The position numbers and the translations under genes are program-made. This document shows, in pieces, positions 24,332 through 31,781 of a stretch of DNA of 31,781 nucleotides (positions are counted from its first letter, which is position 1; the number at the start of each line of letters is the position of its first letter). Source of the stretch: Candidatus Solibacter sp. (lineage in GTDB: Bacteria > Acidobacteriota > Terriglobia > Bryobacterales > Bryobacteraceae); contig JAPKZC010000309.1 in the NCBI GenBank assembly GCA_026394025.1, positions 1 to 31,781 on the forward strand, in the 5' to 3' direction. Below the pieces are notes generated by a model. It was not told the origin of the DNA. It did not search any database and was given only the letters and a program-made list of their open reading frames with translations.

Positions 24332-27300
24332 CTAGTTCTCCACCTGATATTGCGAAGAAGTTACCGCCAGATAAATGGCGGTCTGGACCTTCTCGCGATT
24401 GTTTGACACAACACTCACCGCGGCCAGAATACTGTCCCGCATCTGCTGCGACATGAGCCCGCCCATGAAGTTCAGATTCACCCTGTCGAGCATGGCGCTG
24501 GTATTCGGCAGATCGGCCAGGTAGGGCGCAAAATCCAACGTGACATCCGTGCCGAAGCCTCCGCGCAGCAGGGTGGATACGAAGTTGATCCGGACCAGCG
24601 ACGTTGCTGTGGTGAAGATCTGGAATTCCGGACCTGGCACGCCGGCGGCGGTGCGGAAGCCGGGCGAGAAGTAGTTGAACACCGACGGCGCGTAGAAGAT
24701 CCGCTGGCCCATCTCCTCGCTCTTGTCGGAGACGAACGGGTGATCCACCACGCCGGCATTGAGGGCGCGCAGCAACGAGGCGAGGAACAGCGCGGGCTCG
24801 CGCAGGTGTCCGGTAGCGGGCTGGCCCAGAGCGGCCTCGGGATCCAGCAGAATGGCCGTCACCACGGCTGTCAGGTCGCCGCGCACGCCGGCGCCGTTGT
24901 TGGCGAACACCGCCGACGCTCTTTGCACGTAGCCACTGCTGGGGTTGCTGGTCACCAGGTGCTGGATCAGTTGCTTGCAGATGAACGGTCCCACGTTCTG
25001 GTGCCGGAAGATAATCCCCAGCGCGGTATCGAGATCCAGGGTCGCGGTCTGATTCGCCGGAATGAATGTGCCCAGCAACGTCTTGGAGCCGGTGTCGTGG
25101 TATGATTCCACCGCCTCCATGGGTCCGCCATAGAACCGCGGGTTCTGGCTGGTCGGTTGTCCCGCCCTGTTGTCGCCATACGTCCAGCCGGTGAACGCGC
25201 GGGACAATTCGGCGACCGTCGTCTGATCGTAGCTGGGAACGGTCGCTCCTCCGTTGAGAACCGGCGTTCCGTCCGCCGCCAGCGTGTTTAAGCCGATGGT
25301 GAAGAGTTGCAGCACCTCCCGCGCGTAGTTCTCGTTGGGAGAGAGCCCTCTGACGAAGTCCTGCTTCCGGTTGTTCACCATATCCAGGAACTCACCCATG
25401 GCCGGATCCAGCGTCACGGCGCGCAACACGTCGTAGTAGTTGTCGAACGCCTTGGTGAGCAGCATTTTCTGATACGCCACCATGGCGCGCGGATCGGTCA
25501 CCTTCACACCGGAGACGACGAAGATCTGGCTGAGCGCGAAGGCCACGCGCTGGCGAAGCTGGTCCTGGCCGGTGAGCGCATTCTGGAAGAAGCGTTCCTG
25601 CAAGGGTTCGAGACTTCCCCCGGTTTTCAGGGTGTCTGGATAATCGGACACAATGGCGGCGAATTGCTCGTCCAGGAAGGCGCTGGGGCCTACCTGAATG
25701 ACATGGTCCACCAGCGCGGGCGTGGGGCCCCACGTGGATTGGCGCAGCAGGCGCGAGGCGGAAACAAACCCTGCCGGCGGCGGAACCGGCGGCGCGACAG
25801 GTGCGGCGGACGCTTCGGCCGAACGCGGGCTGATGCCGCCCAGGTTGACGGCCGCGATCTTGTAGTAGAGGGTTGGGCCGTTAGGCAGTCCGCTGTCGGT
25901 GTAGGTGGTGGCGGCGACGCCCGTGGCAACCGGCGTTGCCAATTCGCCGCCCGGCGTGGCGCCGCGATACACGTTGTAGGTGGCGGCACCAGGGGTAGCC
26001 GCCCAAGTCAGCACCACTCGTGCGTTGCCGGCGCTTGCCGTGAGCCCCGTGGGAGCAGCCGGTATCGGTGGCACGGGTGTCGCGGTGACTTCGGCCGATT
26101 GCGTGCCGGTCCCGCCGAGGTTCACGCCGGCAACCTTATAGAACAGGGCGACGCCGTTGGTGCGTCCCGTGTCCGTGAAAGTGGCGGTTGCGATGCCGCT
26201 GGCAATCGGTGTCGGGGATTCCGCGCCGGCCGCCGTTCCGCGGAATATGCTGTAGGTGGCGGCGCCCGAAACCGCGTTCCAGGTGAGCGTCACCAGGCCG
26301 TCGCCGGCCTTGGCTTTGACGTTCGTCGGAGCCGCGGGGGCCGGCGGCGCCGGTGTAGCCGTAGCTTCGTTAGAGAGCGGGCTGACACCGCCGGCGTTGA
26401 CCGCGGCCACCTTGAAGAAGTAGGCTGTACCGTTGGTCAGGCCCGTGTTGGTGTACGTGGCGCCGGTAACTCCCGTGGCGATAGCCGTGGTGGATTCGGC
26501 GCCTGCCGCGGTGCCGCGGAAGATGTTGTAGCTGGCGGCGCCGGCAACGGCGGTCCAGGAAAGCGTGACCCTGCCATCGCCTCCGACGGCCGTCAGATTC
26601 GCCGGTGAGGCTGGAGCCGGCGGAATCGGCACGGAACTGGCTTCGTTGGACAACGCGCCGGTTCCGCCCAGATTCACGGCGGCTACTTTGTAGAAATACT
26701 TGGCGCCATTGGTCAACCCGGTATTGGTAAACGTCGTGGTTGTGACACCGGTAGCGATCGGTGTGGAGGACTCGCCGCCGGCCGTAGTACCGCGAAAGAC
26801 CTTGTAGCTGACCGCTCCGGCGGAGGCGGTCCACGTCAGCACGATCTGTGAATTGCCCGGAGTCGCCTTCAAGTTCGTGGGAGCGGGCGGTGCTCCTGGC
26901 ACGGGCATGGCGCTCACTTCGCTCGATGGCGGGCTGGCCCCGCCGGTATTCACTGCCGTCACTTTGTAGAAGTACGTGGTGCCGTTGACCAGACCCGTGT
27001 GGGTATACGTGGAGCCGGTGAGGCCCGTCGCCACCGGAGCCGCCGACTCCGCTCCCGCGGCTGTGCCGCGGTACACGCTGTATGTGGATGCCCCGGCGAC
27101 CGCGTTCCAGCTCAGCACAATCTGCGTGTTCCCCGCCAAGGCTTTCAGATTGGAGGGCGCGGCTGGAGGCGTGATCACGGGAGGCGGCACCGCTGCGTGG
27201 AACAGCTGCGCTCCGGCCCAATCGGCGTGATCGTAGGAGTTGCCATCGCCGCCGTTGTTCACCACCAGGCGGAGCTCGTTCTTGCCGGCGACGTTGAGCG

Positions 27301-28591
27301 TCACCTTTTGCGCATCGGATTTCCCGAAGAGTTCCGGACTCTCGAACGCCTTCACTCCATCCAGCCACACCTGGAAAATGCCGGAGCCGCGATTATTGCC
27401 GACCTCGTCATCGATGCCAATCCACGCCACGAAACTCGCAAACTGGCCGTTCAGCTGGAACCGAACGTCGCTCGGCGCGTGAACGCCAAGCCCCTTGGCA
27501 AACTTCATGCCGTTGATCGAAATCGGGACGCCGTCGCCGGAATGCGCTTCGCCGTTGCTCTTGTCGCGTTCCACGGGGCCCCATCCGTTCGAGGCGTGGG
27601 TCCAGTCCAGATCGCTCAGGAACGGGTCGAGGGTCACGCCGCCCTTGGTGAGTTGCGCATCCGCCCAATCGCCATCGTCACTCGTGCCGCTATCGCCGCC
27701 GGTAGTCACGACGAGGCGCAAATCGTTCTTCCCGGTGACGATTACCCTTACGAATCTCGCCGAGTTGTAGCCGTGCAGGGTTTCACTCTGGTACGTCTTC
27801 ACACCATCGATCCATACCTGGAAGACCGCCGATCCCTGCTTTTCCGTCACCTCGTCGTCGATGCCAATTGAAGCCGTGAAGACGTCGTACTGCCTCGCCA
27901 GGTTGTAATGAATATCGCTGGCGGCGCGCACGCCCAGGCCCTTGGCGAACTTAGTCCCGTTCACCGTCAGGGTGCTTCCCCCGTGGCTCTTGTCGCGTAT
28001 CACCTGGCCATCGCCATTCACCGCGGAGATCCAGCTTAAGTCGCTGAGGAACGTGGCAGCCGGAGGAAAAAGTTGGCTCTGCGGAATCACCGCCGCAGTC
28101 TGGCCGGGCGCGTTCCACAACAACTTCGCCACGGCGCCGCCAAACTGCTCAAAGAATTCCATCCTGATGTCGTATTTCTGGCCCGCCACCAGCGGAATCG
28201 CCGCGCTGTGGTTCGTGGCCGTGGAGTGCGCCACCCAGTTATCGATCACCTTCACGCCGTTGACCCAGACACGAACTCCGTTGTTCGATACCGTGGTGAA
28301 GGTGTAAGCCGCCGTTGCTGGGGCCAGCACCTGGCCGGTCCACCGGGCCGAGAATTCATCCTCATCCACCCCGAACGCGGGGACGCCGTTCCATTCGAAA
28401 TTGACAGTTGCGTCCGTGCGCGACACCTCCACGGGTCCGGTCAGATCGCTGGTGTTGAAATACTCACCACGGAGACCTATACCAGCCGGTTGCGAGAACG
28501 CCGGTAGCGCCGCTCCCAGGAGCAGCGTTGCCAGCGCCGCTACCGTAAAACAGGGGCTTCCTCTATGCTCATGATTTGTGTGGGACTTCAC
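24332..28591 (-). CDS. DUF1800 giant secreted protein with PA14, NPCBM and FN3 domains
   Basis: A 1419-residue exported protein. The GTG at 28591 is chosen over an ATG ten codons earlier because AAGGAGG (28603-28597) sits five bases before it. After a signal peptide (about 1-34) come a PA14 domain (about 37-178; LRGEYFNTSDLTG, NNGVRVWVNGVKVIDNW), two NPCBM-like carbohydrate-binding domains (about 180-320 and 321-466; each with FLSDL.W, KFAKGLGV, IGIDDEV and VFQVW(I/L)DGVK), five FN3 domains (about 476-932) and a C-terminal DUF1800 domain (about 944-1419; RLLRQSTWGPT, NENYAREVLQLFTIGL, RAFTGWTY). Sugar-binding modules plus FN3 spacers suggest work at the cell surface on polysaccharide. It is cotranscribed with the DUF1501 gene; DUF1800's activity is unknown. 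Confidence 0.92.
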   Translation of the reverse strand: MKSHTNHEHRGSPCFTVAALATLLLGAALPAFSQPAGIGLRGEYFNTSDLTGPVEVSRTDATVNFEWNGVPAFGVDEDEFSARWTGQVLAPATAAYTFTTVSNNGVRVWVNGVKVIDNWVAHSTATNHSAAIPLVAGQKYDIRMEFFEQFGGAVAKLLWNAPGQTAAVIPQSQLFPPAATFLSDLSWISAVNGDGQVIRDKSHGGSTLTVNGTKFAKGLGVRAASDIHYNLARQYDVFTASIGIDDEVTEKQGSAVFQVWIDGVKTYQSETLHGYNSARFVRVIVTGKNDLRLVVTTGGDSGTSDDGDWADAQLTKGGVTLDPFLSDLDWTHASNGWGPVERDKSNGEAHSGDGVPISINGMKFAKGLGVHAPSDVRFQLNGQFASFVAWIGIDDEVGNNRGSGIFQVWLDGVKAFESPELFGKSDAQKVTLNVAGKNELRLVVNNGGDGNSYDHADWAGAQLFHAAVPPPVITPPAAPSNLKALAGNTQIVLSWNAVAGASTYSVYRGTAAGAESAAPVATGLTGSTYTHTGLVNGTTYFYKVTAVNTGGASPPSSEVSAMPVPGAPPAPTNLKATPGNSQIVLTWTASAGAVSYKVFRGTTAGGESSTPIATGVTTTTFTNTGLTNGAKYFYKVAAVNLGGTGALSNEASSVPIPPAPASPANLTAVGGDGRVTLSWTAVAGAASYNIFRGTAAGAESTTAIATGVTGATYTNTGLTNGTAYFFKVAAVNAGGVSPLSNEATATPAPPAPAAPTNVKAKAGDGLVTLTWNAVSGAATYSIFRGTAAGAESPTPIASGIATATFTDTGRTNGVALFYKVAGVNLGGTGTQSAEVTATPVPPIPAAPTGLTASAGNARVVLTWAATPGAATYNVYRGATPGGELATPVATGVAATTYTDSGLPNGPTLYYKIAAVNLGGISPRSAEASAAPVAPPVPPPAGFVSASRLLRQSTWGPTPALVDHVIQVGPSAFLDEQFAAIVSDYPDTLKTGGSLEPLQERFFQNALTGQDQLRQRVAFALSQIFVVSGVKVTDPRAMVAYQKMLLTKAFDNYYDVLRAVTLDPAMGEFLDMVNNRKQDFVRGLSPNENYAREVLQLFTIGLNTLAADGTPVLNGGATVPSYDQTTVAELSRAFTGWTYGDNRAGQPTSQNPRFYGGPMEAVESYHDTGSKTLLGTFIPANQTATLDLDTALGIIFRHQNVGPFICKQLIQHLVTSNPSSGYVQRASAVFANNGAGVRGDLTAVVTAILLDPEAALGQPATGHLREPALFLASLLRALNAGVVDHPFVSDKSEEMGQRIFYAPSVFNYFSPGFRTAAGVPGPEFQIFTTATSLVRINFVSTLLRGGFGTDVTLDFAPYLADLPNTSAMLDRVNLNFMGGLMSQQMRDSILAAVSVVSNNREKVQTAIYLAVTSSQYQVEN
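25796..27166 (-). repeat. Five tandem FN3-coding repeats
   Basis: Within the DUF1800 gene, five units of about 91 codons (roughly 273 bp) repeat with the frame APxNLxA.xGxxxVxLxW ... YxV(Y/F)RGTxAGxES ... ATGV ... TYTxTGLxNGxxYxYKVAAVNxGG. Units 2-4 are the closest to one another. The high similarity makes copy number prone to change by recombination and to miscounting in assembly. Confidence 0.85.
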
Positions 28592-28595
28592 TCCG

Positions 28596-28603
28596 CCCTC
28601 CTT
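28596..28603 (-). promoter_or_regulatory. Strong ribosome binding site of the DUF1800 gene
   Basis: The - strand reads AAGGAGGG here, five to six bases before the GTG at 28591. It is among the best Shine-Dalgarno matches in the window and decides the start codon. Confidence 0.7.
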
Positions 28604-28629
28604 CTGGGTTTTGCCGATCATACACTGCG

Positions 28630-28712
28630 GAGGCGATTCGCCTCTTCAGGAGTACTCCTAGTCCCGGTACTGTCACGTTTAGTGATCACTGCCGGTGCTC
28701 AACCTTTGAGCA
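28630..28712. promoter_or_regulatory. Cluster of four perfect inverted repeats upstream of the DUF1800 gene
   Basis: Four exact palindromes occur in 83 bp: GAGGCGA-T-TCGCCTC (28630-28644), AGGAGTACTCCT (28648-28659), AGTGATCACT (28681-28690) and TGCTCAA-CCT-TTGAGCA (28696-28712). They differ in sequence, so they are not one operator repeated. They could be binding sites for several dimeric regulators or an RNA leader with consecutive hairpins. The rest of 28713-28845 holds no gene. Confidence 0.45.
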
Positions 28713-28818
28713 TCCTGAAGGCTCTCGCTATGCAGTGAAAAGTGGTTACAGGAGATTATTGAATCTCGTAAGCTACGCCGCCGGATTGATCAAGCTCTGG
28801 GTGGAGTACGTTTGGTCG

Positions 28819-28851
28819 TTCTAGTACGAATCCGGCGATTCCACACTAGAA
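28819..28851. terminator. Long stem-loop at the end of the GNAT gene
   Basis: TTCTAGT (28819-28825) pairs with ACTAGAA (28845-28851), and inside it GAATC (28828-28832) pairs with GATTC (28837-28841) around a CGGC loop. The stop codon of the GNAT gene lies in the outer arm. There is no T run after it on the - strand, so it may be a 3' stabilising hairpin or a Rho-dependent end rather than a true intrinsic terminator. Confidence 0.45.
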
Positions 28852-29820
28852 CCCTTCCCACGCGAACGCCGGGAAGCGCCGGACGGTCTCGAATCCCACG
28901 CGCTCGTACAACGCCACCGCGTCCTCATTCGCCGCCGTCACCGTCAGGCTCGCCGACGTGCAGCCCATCTCCCGCAGCGTGGTCAGCGATTGCCGCAGTA
29001 ACTCGTGTCCGATCCCCGTGCCGCGCACCGATGGGCTCACGCAGATCTGCGTCACGTGGCCCGTCTCCGGCGTCACCAGGCTGGCCAGCGAGATGCCGCA
29101 CAACTTGCCGCTCACTCCCTCGAACGCCGCCAGCGACGCCGGTCGGTAGAACGCCCCGCAGCCGGGATATTGCACGATGTTGTACAGAAACCGCCGCGCT
29201 CCCGCGGGAGAGCGGTACTGGTCGTTGATCCGGCTGTCGATATGTCCCGCGTACGCCGCCGCAATCAACTGCGCCGCCGCATCGGTGTAATGGTCGCTCC
29301 ACTTTTCGACGTACATGGGTCGCCGCACATTGCCCTTCCCCAGCACGGCGCGCTTCAGGTCGATGCGCATGAAGTTACGTTCGAAGCCGCTCAGGCAGTC
29401 CGCGCGCGGCACCGGACGCGCCGCGTTGTAACGCAACATCATTAGTTGGGATTCGATGCGGGTCACCGCAGGGTAGTCCATCACCGCCTCCAGCGCGGCA
29501 GCGATCAGCAGGTTCTCGCGCTCCACCGTGCGCAGTTTCTGGCACACGTAGAGATCCCCAATCAGCCCCTTGTCCTCTTCCAGCACGAAGTACATGTACC
29601 CGGCAACTTGCCCGTCTTCCACCAGCGCGCTGCCGCTCAGTGCGCTCATGCCGACGAATCGGCGCACCAGGTCGGCGGACTTCTCAAAGTCCCATTCCAA
29701 CTCGGTCCGCCACGCGTGACACTCCTCCACCAACAGGGATTCCAGGTCTCTCGCGGACAGACGCCGCAAGTCGACAATCTCACAATGCCGCTCAGGAGCC
29801 GGATGCAACCGGGCCGCCAT
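28846..29820 (-). CDS. Double-domain GNAT-family N-acetyltransferase
   Basis: A 324-residue cytoplasmic protein with two GNAT folds. The C-terminal one (about 165-324) has the acetyl-CoA-binding motif A, QICVSPSVRGTGIGHELL at 258-275 (R-G-T-G-I-G as the pyrophosphate loop), and the closing NEDAVALYERVGFE. The N-terminal half (about 12-155) is a weaker GNAT-like fold with VAGYMYFVLEEDKGLIGDLYV but no clear pyrophosphate loop, so only the second domain is likely catalytic. The acceptor cannot be inferred. It follows a GT9 gene on the same strand, after a 227-bp gap in which I see nothing beyond short non-protein-like frames. Confidence 0.88.
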   Translation of the reverse strand: MAARLHPAPERHCEIVDLRRLSARDLESLLVEECHAWRTELEWDFEKSADLVRRFVGMSALSGSALVEDGQVAGYMYFVLEEDKGLIGDLYVCQKLRTVERENLLIAAALEAVMDYPAVTRIESQLMMLRYNAARPVPRADCLSGFERNFMRIDLKRAVLGKGNVRRPMYVEKWSDHYTDAAAQLIAAAYAGHIDSRINDQYRSPAGARRFLYNIVQYPGCGAFYRPASLAAFEGVSGKLCGISLASLVTPETGHVTQICVSPSVRGTGIGHELLRQSLTTLREMGCTSASLTVTAANEDAVALYERVGFETVRRFPAFAWEGF

Positions 29821-30047
29821 AAAAGTGCTCTATTGTACCCCGTACATGGCCGCGTTACTCAACTGTCGCTTCACGAAATCGCGCGGGTGGCCGATAGTTT
29901 CGGCCGTCACCTGGCCCGCCGCGTCGAACTTTGGGCTCAGGGCCGAACTGATTACCGGTCCACCAGCGCCGAATTGTCCGCGGCCGGCGTCCCGCCGGGC
30001 AAAAGGAAAAACGAGTACGGTCCGCAAGCTTTGCCTCTCTCCACATG

Positions 30048-30809
30048 TTATCCCCATCGCCCCACCCGTACGTGCGGCCCGCGCGGCGCCCAAACCCCCG
30101 GGTCCGTTGGTCCGAACAGTGCCAGCACGGGCGTGCCCACCGCCGCCGCCAGATGCGTGATCCCCGAATCGTTCCCAACGTACAACTGCGCTTTCGCCAG
30201 CCAGCAGGCCAGTTCATAGAGATCGTCGATCCGCACCGCACCCTCCAGCGGCGGGTCGTCCTCCCCGGCGCACCACCTGACCGGCATTACACGCTGCAGC
30301 TTTTCCGCCAATGCGCGAAATCTTTCCAGTGGCCAATTCTTACGCGCGCTGCCGGAGAACGGATGGATGACCGCGAAATCCGCGCGTTCCACCGCACACT
30401 CAATCCTCGGTATGCCGTCGCTGCCGCGTGCGGCCATGCCGCGCACCTGTCGCAGGTAATAATCCGTGGCGTGCAGCACCCCACCCTCCGCGGGTAGCGC
30501 CGCCAGGAACGTGAAAGGCAGCCCCAGCGCCACCACCGTCTCGCGGAATTCCGGGCGGTTGGCCCCGTACCAGGAAATGATCGAATCGAACTCCCGCAGG
30601 GCTTCGATCAAGCCGGCGGGCGGCTCCGTGACGCCCAGCAGATCCAGCCCCGTTGACGTGATGGCGCGTACCCGGCTGGCGAACCTCACCAGGGGAACCG
30701 TGCGCGCGGAGGTCCAGACTTCGAGCGATTCGGTGGCCAGACACCCAATCGCCGGCAGCGAGACAATCAAATCCCCAATCGCTCCGGGCCGTATGACAAG
30801 CCTGCGCAT
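30048..30809 (-). CDS. GT9 (heptosyltransferase-like) glycosyltransferase
   Basis: A 253-residue GT-B fold enzyme. The N-terminus MRRLVIRPGAIGDLIVSLPAI is the typical start of ADP-heptose:LPS heptosyltransferases, and the C-terminal signature VGNDSGITHLAAAVGTPVLALFGPTDP is diagnostic of GT9; between them VIHPFSGSARKNWPLERF is the usual linker block. At 253 residues it is short (many relatives have 300-350), with the trimmed part in the N-terminal domain and no long tail after the WAPRGPHVRV motif. It probably adds a heptose or related sugar to lipopolysaccharide or another glycan. It lies 14 kb from the main polysaccharide cluster and on the other strand. Confidence 0.9.
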   Translation of the reverse strand: MRRLVIRPGAIGDLIVSLPAIGCLATESLEVWTSARTVPLVRFASRVRAITSTGLDLLGVTEPPAGLIEALREFDSIISWYGANRPEFRETVVALGLPFTFLAALPAEGGVLHATDYYLRQVRGMAARGSDGIPRIECAVERADFAVIHPFSGSARKNWPLERFRALAEKLQRVMPVRWCAGEDDPPLEGAVRIDDLYELACWLAKAQLYVGNDSGITHLAAAVGTPVLALFGPTDPGVWAPRGPHVRVGRWG

Positions 30810-30923
30810 TTTCGACTACAGTATCGCAAAAGCAGGACCAGCCCCGGGCGTTTTATCCACAGGACATTCGCATGAAGGTCTCCGCAAATAGTTGAAACTA
30901 AACAAAATCAATACTGAGGAAAA

Positions 30924-31025
30924 ATGTCTTTTCGTAGACAAAAAGCGTTGACGAAAAAGCACATCGGGAGCATAGTGAAAAAGGTTCCAAGAGGTTTGAG
31001 GAACAGCAAGCCGGCGGAAACGTAG
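30924..31025 (+). CDS. Possible 33-residue basic peptide
   Basis: In an AT-rich patch unlike its surroundings, an ATG preceded at three bases by GAGGA (30916-30920) opens a 33-codon frame for a strongly basic peptide (begins MSFRRQKALTKKHIG, with about 11 Lys/Arg). The bases inside it also form an inverted repeat, TTTTCGT (30930-30936) with ACGAAAA (30952-30958), so the stretch may instead be an RNA or an element end. The spacing of the ribosome site is short. Not recognised; could be chance. Confidence 0.25.
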   Translation: MSFRRQKALTKKHIGSIVKKVPRGLRNSKPAET

Positions 31026-31560
31026 CGGACCTGGAACGATGATCCGACGCCCTAACTTTTATTAGGACGGGCTGCGGGGAGCGAGAGGAAATCGGGCGGA
31101 TTCGTCAGGCGGACCGGCAGGCAGCAAACGCGGTTGAACACTTTGATCCCGAGGGATGTAAGAGTCCCGGAGGGGAGTGGAGATCGCAGGCGCGGCAGGC
31201 CGAACCGAGTAGCGGAAGTGCAACGGGCCACAGGCAGTGATACTGCCGCAACCGGCGCAAACCGGGGTGCGGTAGTGGAGCTGAAGGGCCGAACGGGCAC
31301 GGAAGTCTATTTGGAAGGAAGCGAAGTAGCGTTACGAGCGACCGGTTCCGGGCAAGAGGCAGCACGCGGCGAGCCAGGAGGCATTGATCCGGGGGCTGGA
31401 GAAAACAGCCATCGGGGAGCGGAGAGGCGAATCGTCCGGCGCTTTTGTTCGCAGTGCTCCATGCCGTGCATGCCGGTAGAGAGCCAAGCTGGAAATCAGG
31501 TCACTTGGAACCACTTTTTTTTGCGGAGTGCCGGCGCGCCACGGCTCAGGTTTTTTCTGC
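30984..31560. other. Hairpin-rich, ORF-poor stretch, perhaps a decayed mobile intron or element
   Basis: About 580 bp of purine-rich sequence without a credible protein. The open frames here give low-complexity products. Several exact hairpins are visible: CCTAA/TTAGG 31051-31066, ATCCC/GGGAT 31146-31157, GGCAGT/ACTGCC 31233-31247 around GAT, CCGG/CCGG 31252-31265, and a longer-range GTTCCA/TGGAAC pair 30984-31037. Phrases such as GCCGGCGGAAACG have the feel of a ribozyme domain such as group II intron domain I, but I found no domain V and no reverse transcriptase. It adjoins a broken recombinase, so a mobile-element graveyard is the cautious reading. Confidence 0.3.
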
Positions 31561-31583
31561 CGTAGAGCCTACCAGCGCTCGTA

Positions 31584-31780
31584 CTAGCAGCGGCAGTAGA
31601 TGCGCAGCAACTCCAGAAGCTTGGGCGAGAGCATCACCTGCAGGGAAGTTGTCCCTTGCCTTCGCGCACGAGAACCAGCATCCGCTGGCTGTCGATGTTG
31701 GTGAGTTTCAGTTGCTGCGCTTCCGCACAGCGCAATCCGGTGGCGTACAGCGTGGCCAGCAGGACCCGATGCTTCAGATT
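31584..31780 (-). pseudogene. Decayed tyrosine recombinase/integrase fragment (runs off window end)
   Basis: The - strand encodes NLKHRVLLATLYATGLRCAE, then LKLTNIDSQRMLVLVREGKGQ, which is the start of the catalytic domain of an Xer/phage-type tyrosine recombinase; the R of TGLR is the first catalytic arginine. After GKGQ the frame hits a stop (31634-31636), while the frame one base back continues with VMLSPKLLELLRIY and stops at 31584. In intact relatives GKGQ-KDRY-VMLSP is continuous, so one base is missing and the joint has mutated. No HxxR or Tyr motif follows, so the C-terminal half is lost. Such recombinases often sit beside IS91-like transposases, none of which is visible here. Confidence 0.75.
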
Positions 31781-31781
31781 C

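Noticed and set aside
25307..26608. 433-codon + strand frame inside the DUF1800 gene
   Set aside because: Gly/Arg/Ala-rich shadow that mirrors the FN3 repeats; no independent features.
29830..30093. Possible frame-shifted C-terminal tail of the GT9 enzyme
   Set aside because: GT9 proteins end shortly after the GPTDP...RGPHVRV motif, which is complete in the main frame; the other frame does not resemble a GT9 tail.
30853..30861. Perfect DnaA box (TTATCCACA), with a near match at 30048
   Set aside because: Two isolated sites 800 bp apart, one inside a coding end, with no cluster and no dnaA or dnaN gene; not an origin.
31134..31565. 143-codon + strand frame near the right end
   Set aside because: Product is low-complexity (Arg/Gly/Glu) and the DNA is better explained by hairpin-rich non-coding sequence.
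1..31781. CRISPR arrays, rRNA and tRNA genes, complete insertion sequences
   Set aside because: No regularly spaced direct repeats, no cloverleaf or rRNA-like segment and no intact transposase were seen on reading both strands.

Overview
The window is high-GC, gene-dense bacterial DNA. The best guess is an acidobacterium of the Solibacter/Bryobacterales type. That rests on a DUF1800-DUF1501 secreted protein pair, a GT2-GT4 double glycosyltransferase whose GT4 half has phrases such as SPYPICPPVHGG, and a GH28/UxaE galacturonate pair. This is inference from protein character; no rRNA or tRNA gene was found to settle it.

Layout. (1) 1-4014: a housekeeping run on the + strand, with the C-terminal part of mfd, a SurA/PpiC-type exported prolyl isomerase, a YhaM-like OB-fold/HD nuclease and a BlaI-type repressor; the last three genes overlap end to start. 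(2) 4156-6050: a Tat-exported Mn-type superoxide dismutase and a HEAT-repeat protein, both on the - strand, separated by about 530 bp of gene-poor DNA. (3) 6214-6491: a promoter, a strongly base-paired stretch and a terminator-like hairpin with a T run, which together look like a stand-alone structured RNA. (4) 6553-16865: a surface-polysaccharide cluster. It has a Wzt-type ABC ATPase with a C-terminal cargo domain, a methyltransferase with a long coiled coil, a GT2-GT4 enzyme broken by a frame change, a small secreted protein on the opposite strand, four GT2 enzymes and a GT4 enzyme with an internal deletion. No Wzm permease, Wzx or Wzy is present. (5) 16870-19602: a divergent pair, an exported GH28 polygalacturonase and a UxaE-type tagaturonate epimerase, which suits pectin/galacturonate use. 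(6) 19660-22986: a hybrid histidine kinase whose N-terminus matches the ethylene-receptor membrane domain, divergent from a POT peptide transporter. (7) 22994-28591: a DUF1800 giant with PA14, two NPCBM-like and five FN3 domains, followed by a frame-broken DUF1501 gene. (8) 28846-30809: a double GNAT protein and a GT9 glycosyltransferase. (9) 30890-31781: accessory DNA with an AT-rich patch, a possible 33-residue basic peptide, a hairpin-rich ORF-poor stretch and a decayed tyrosine recombinase running off the window end.

The polysaccharide cluster is the functional core. Wzt and the coiled-coil methyltransferase overlap, which suggests an ABC-dependent pathway in which a chain is capped by methylation and measured by the coiled coil, as known for WbdD/Wzt systems. 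The glycosyltransferases would build the chain.

Four reading frames in the window (GT2-GT4, GT4, DUF1501, recombinase) are broken, all with a net change of one missing base modulo three. Whether these are real lesions or assembly errors is the main open question about the sequence itself.
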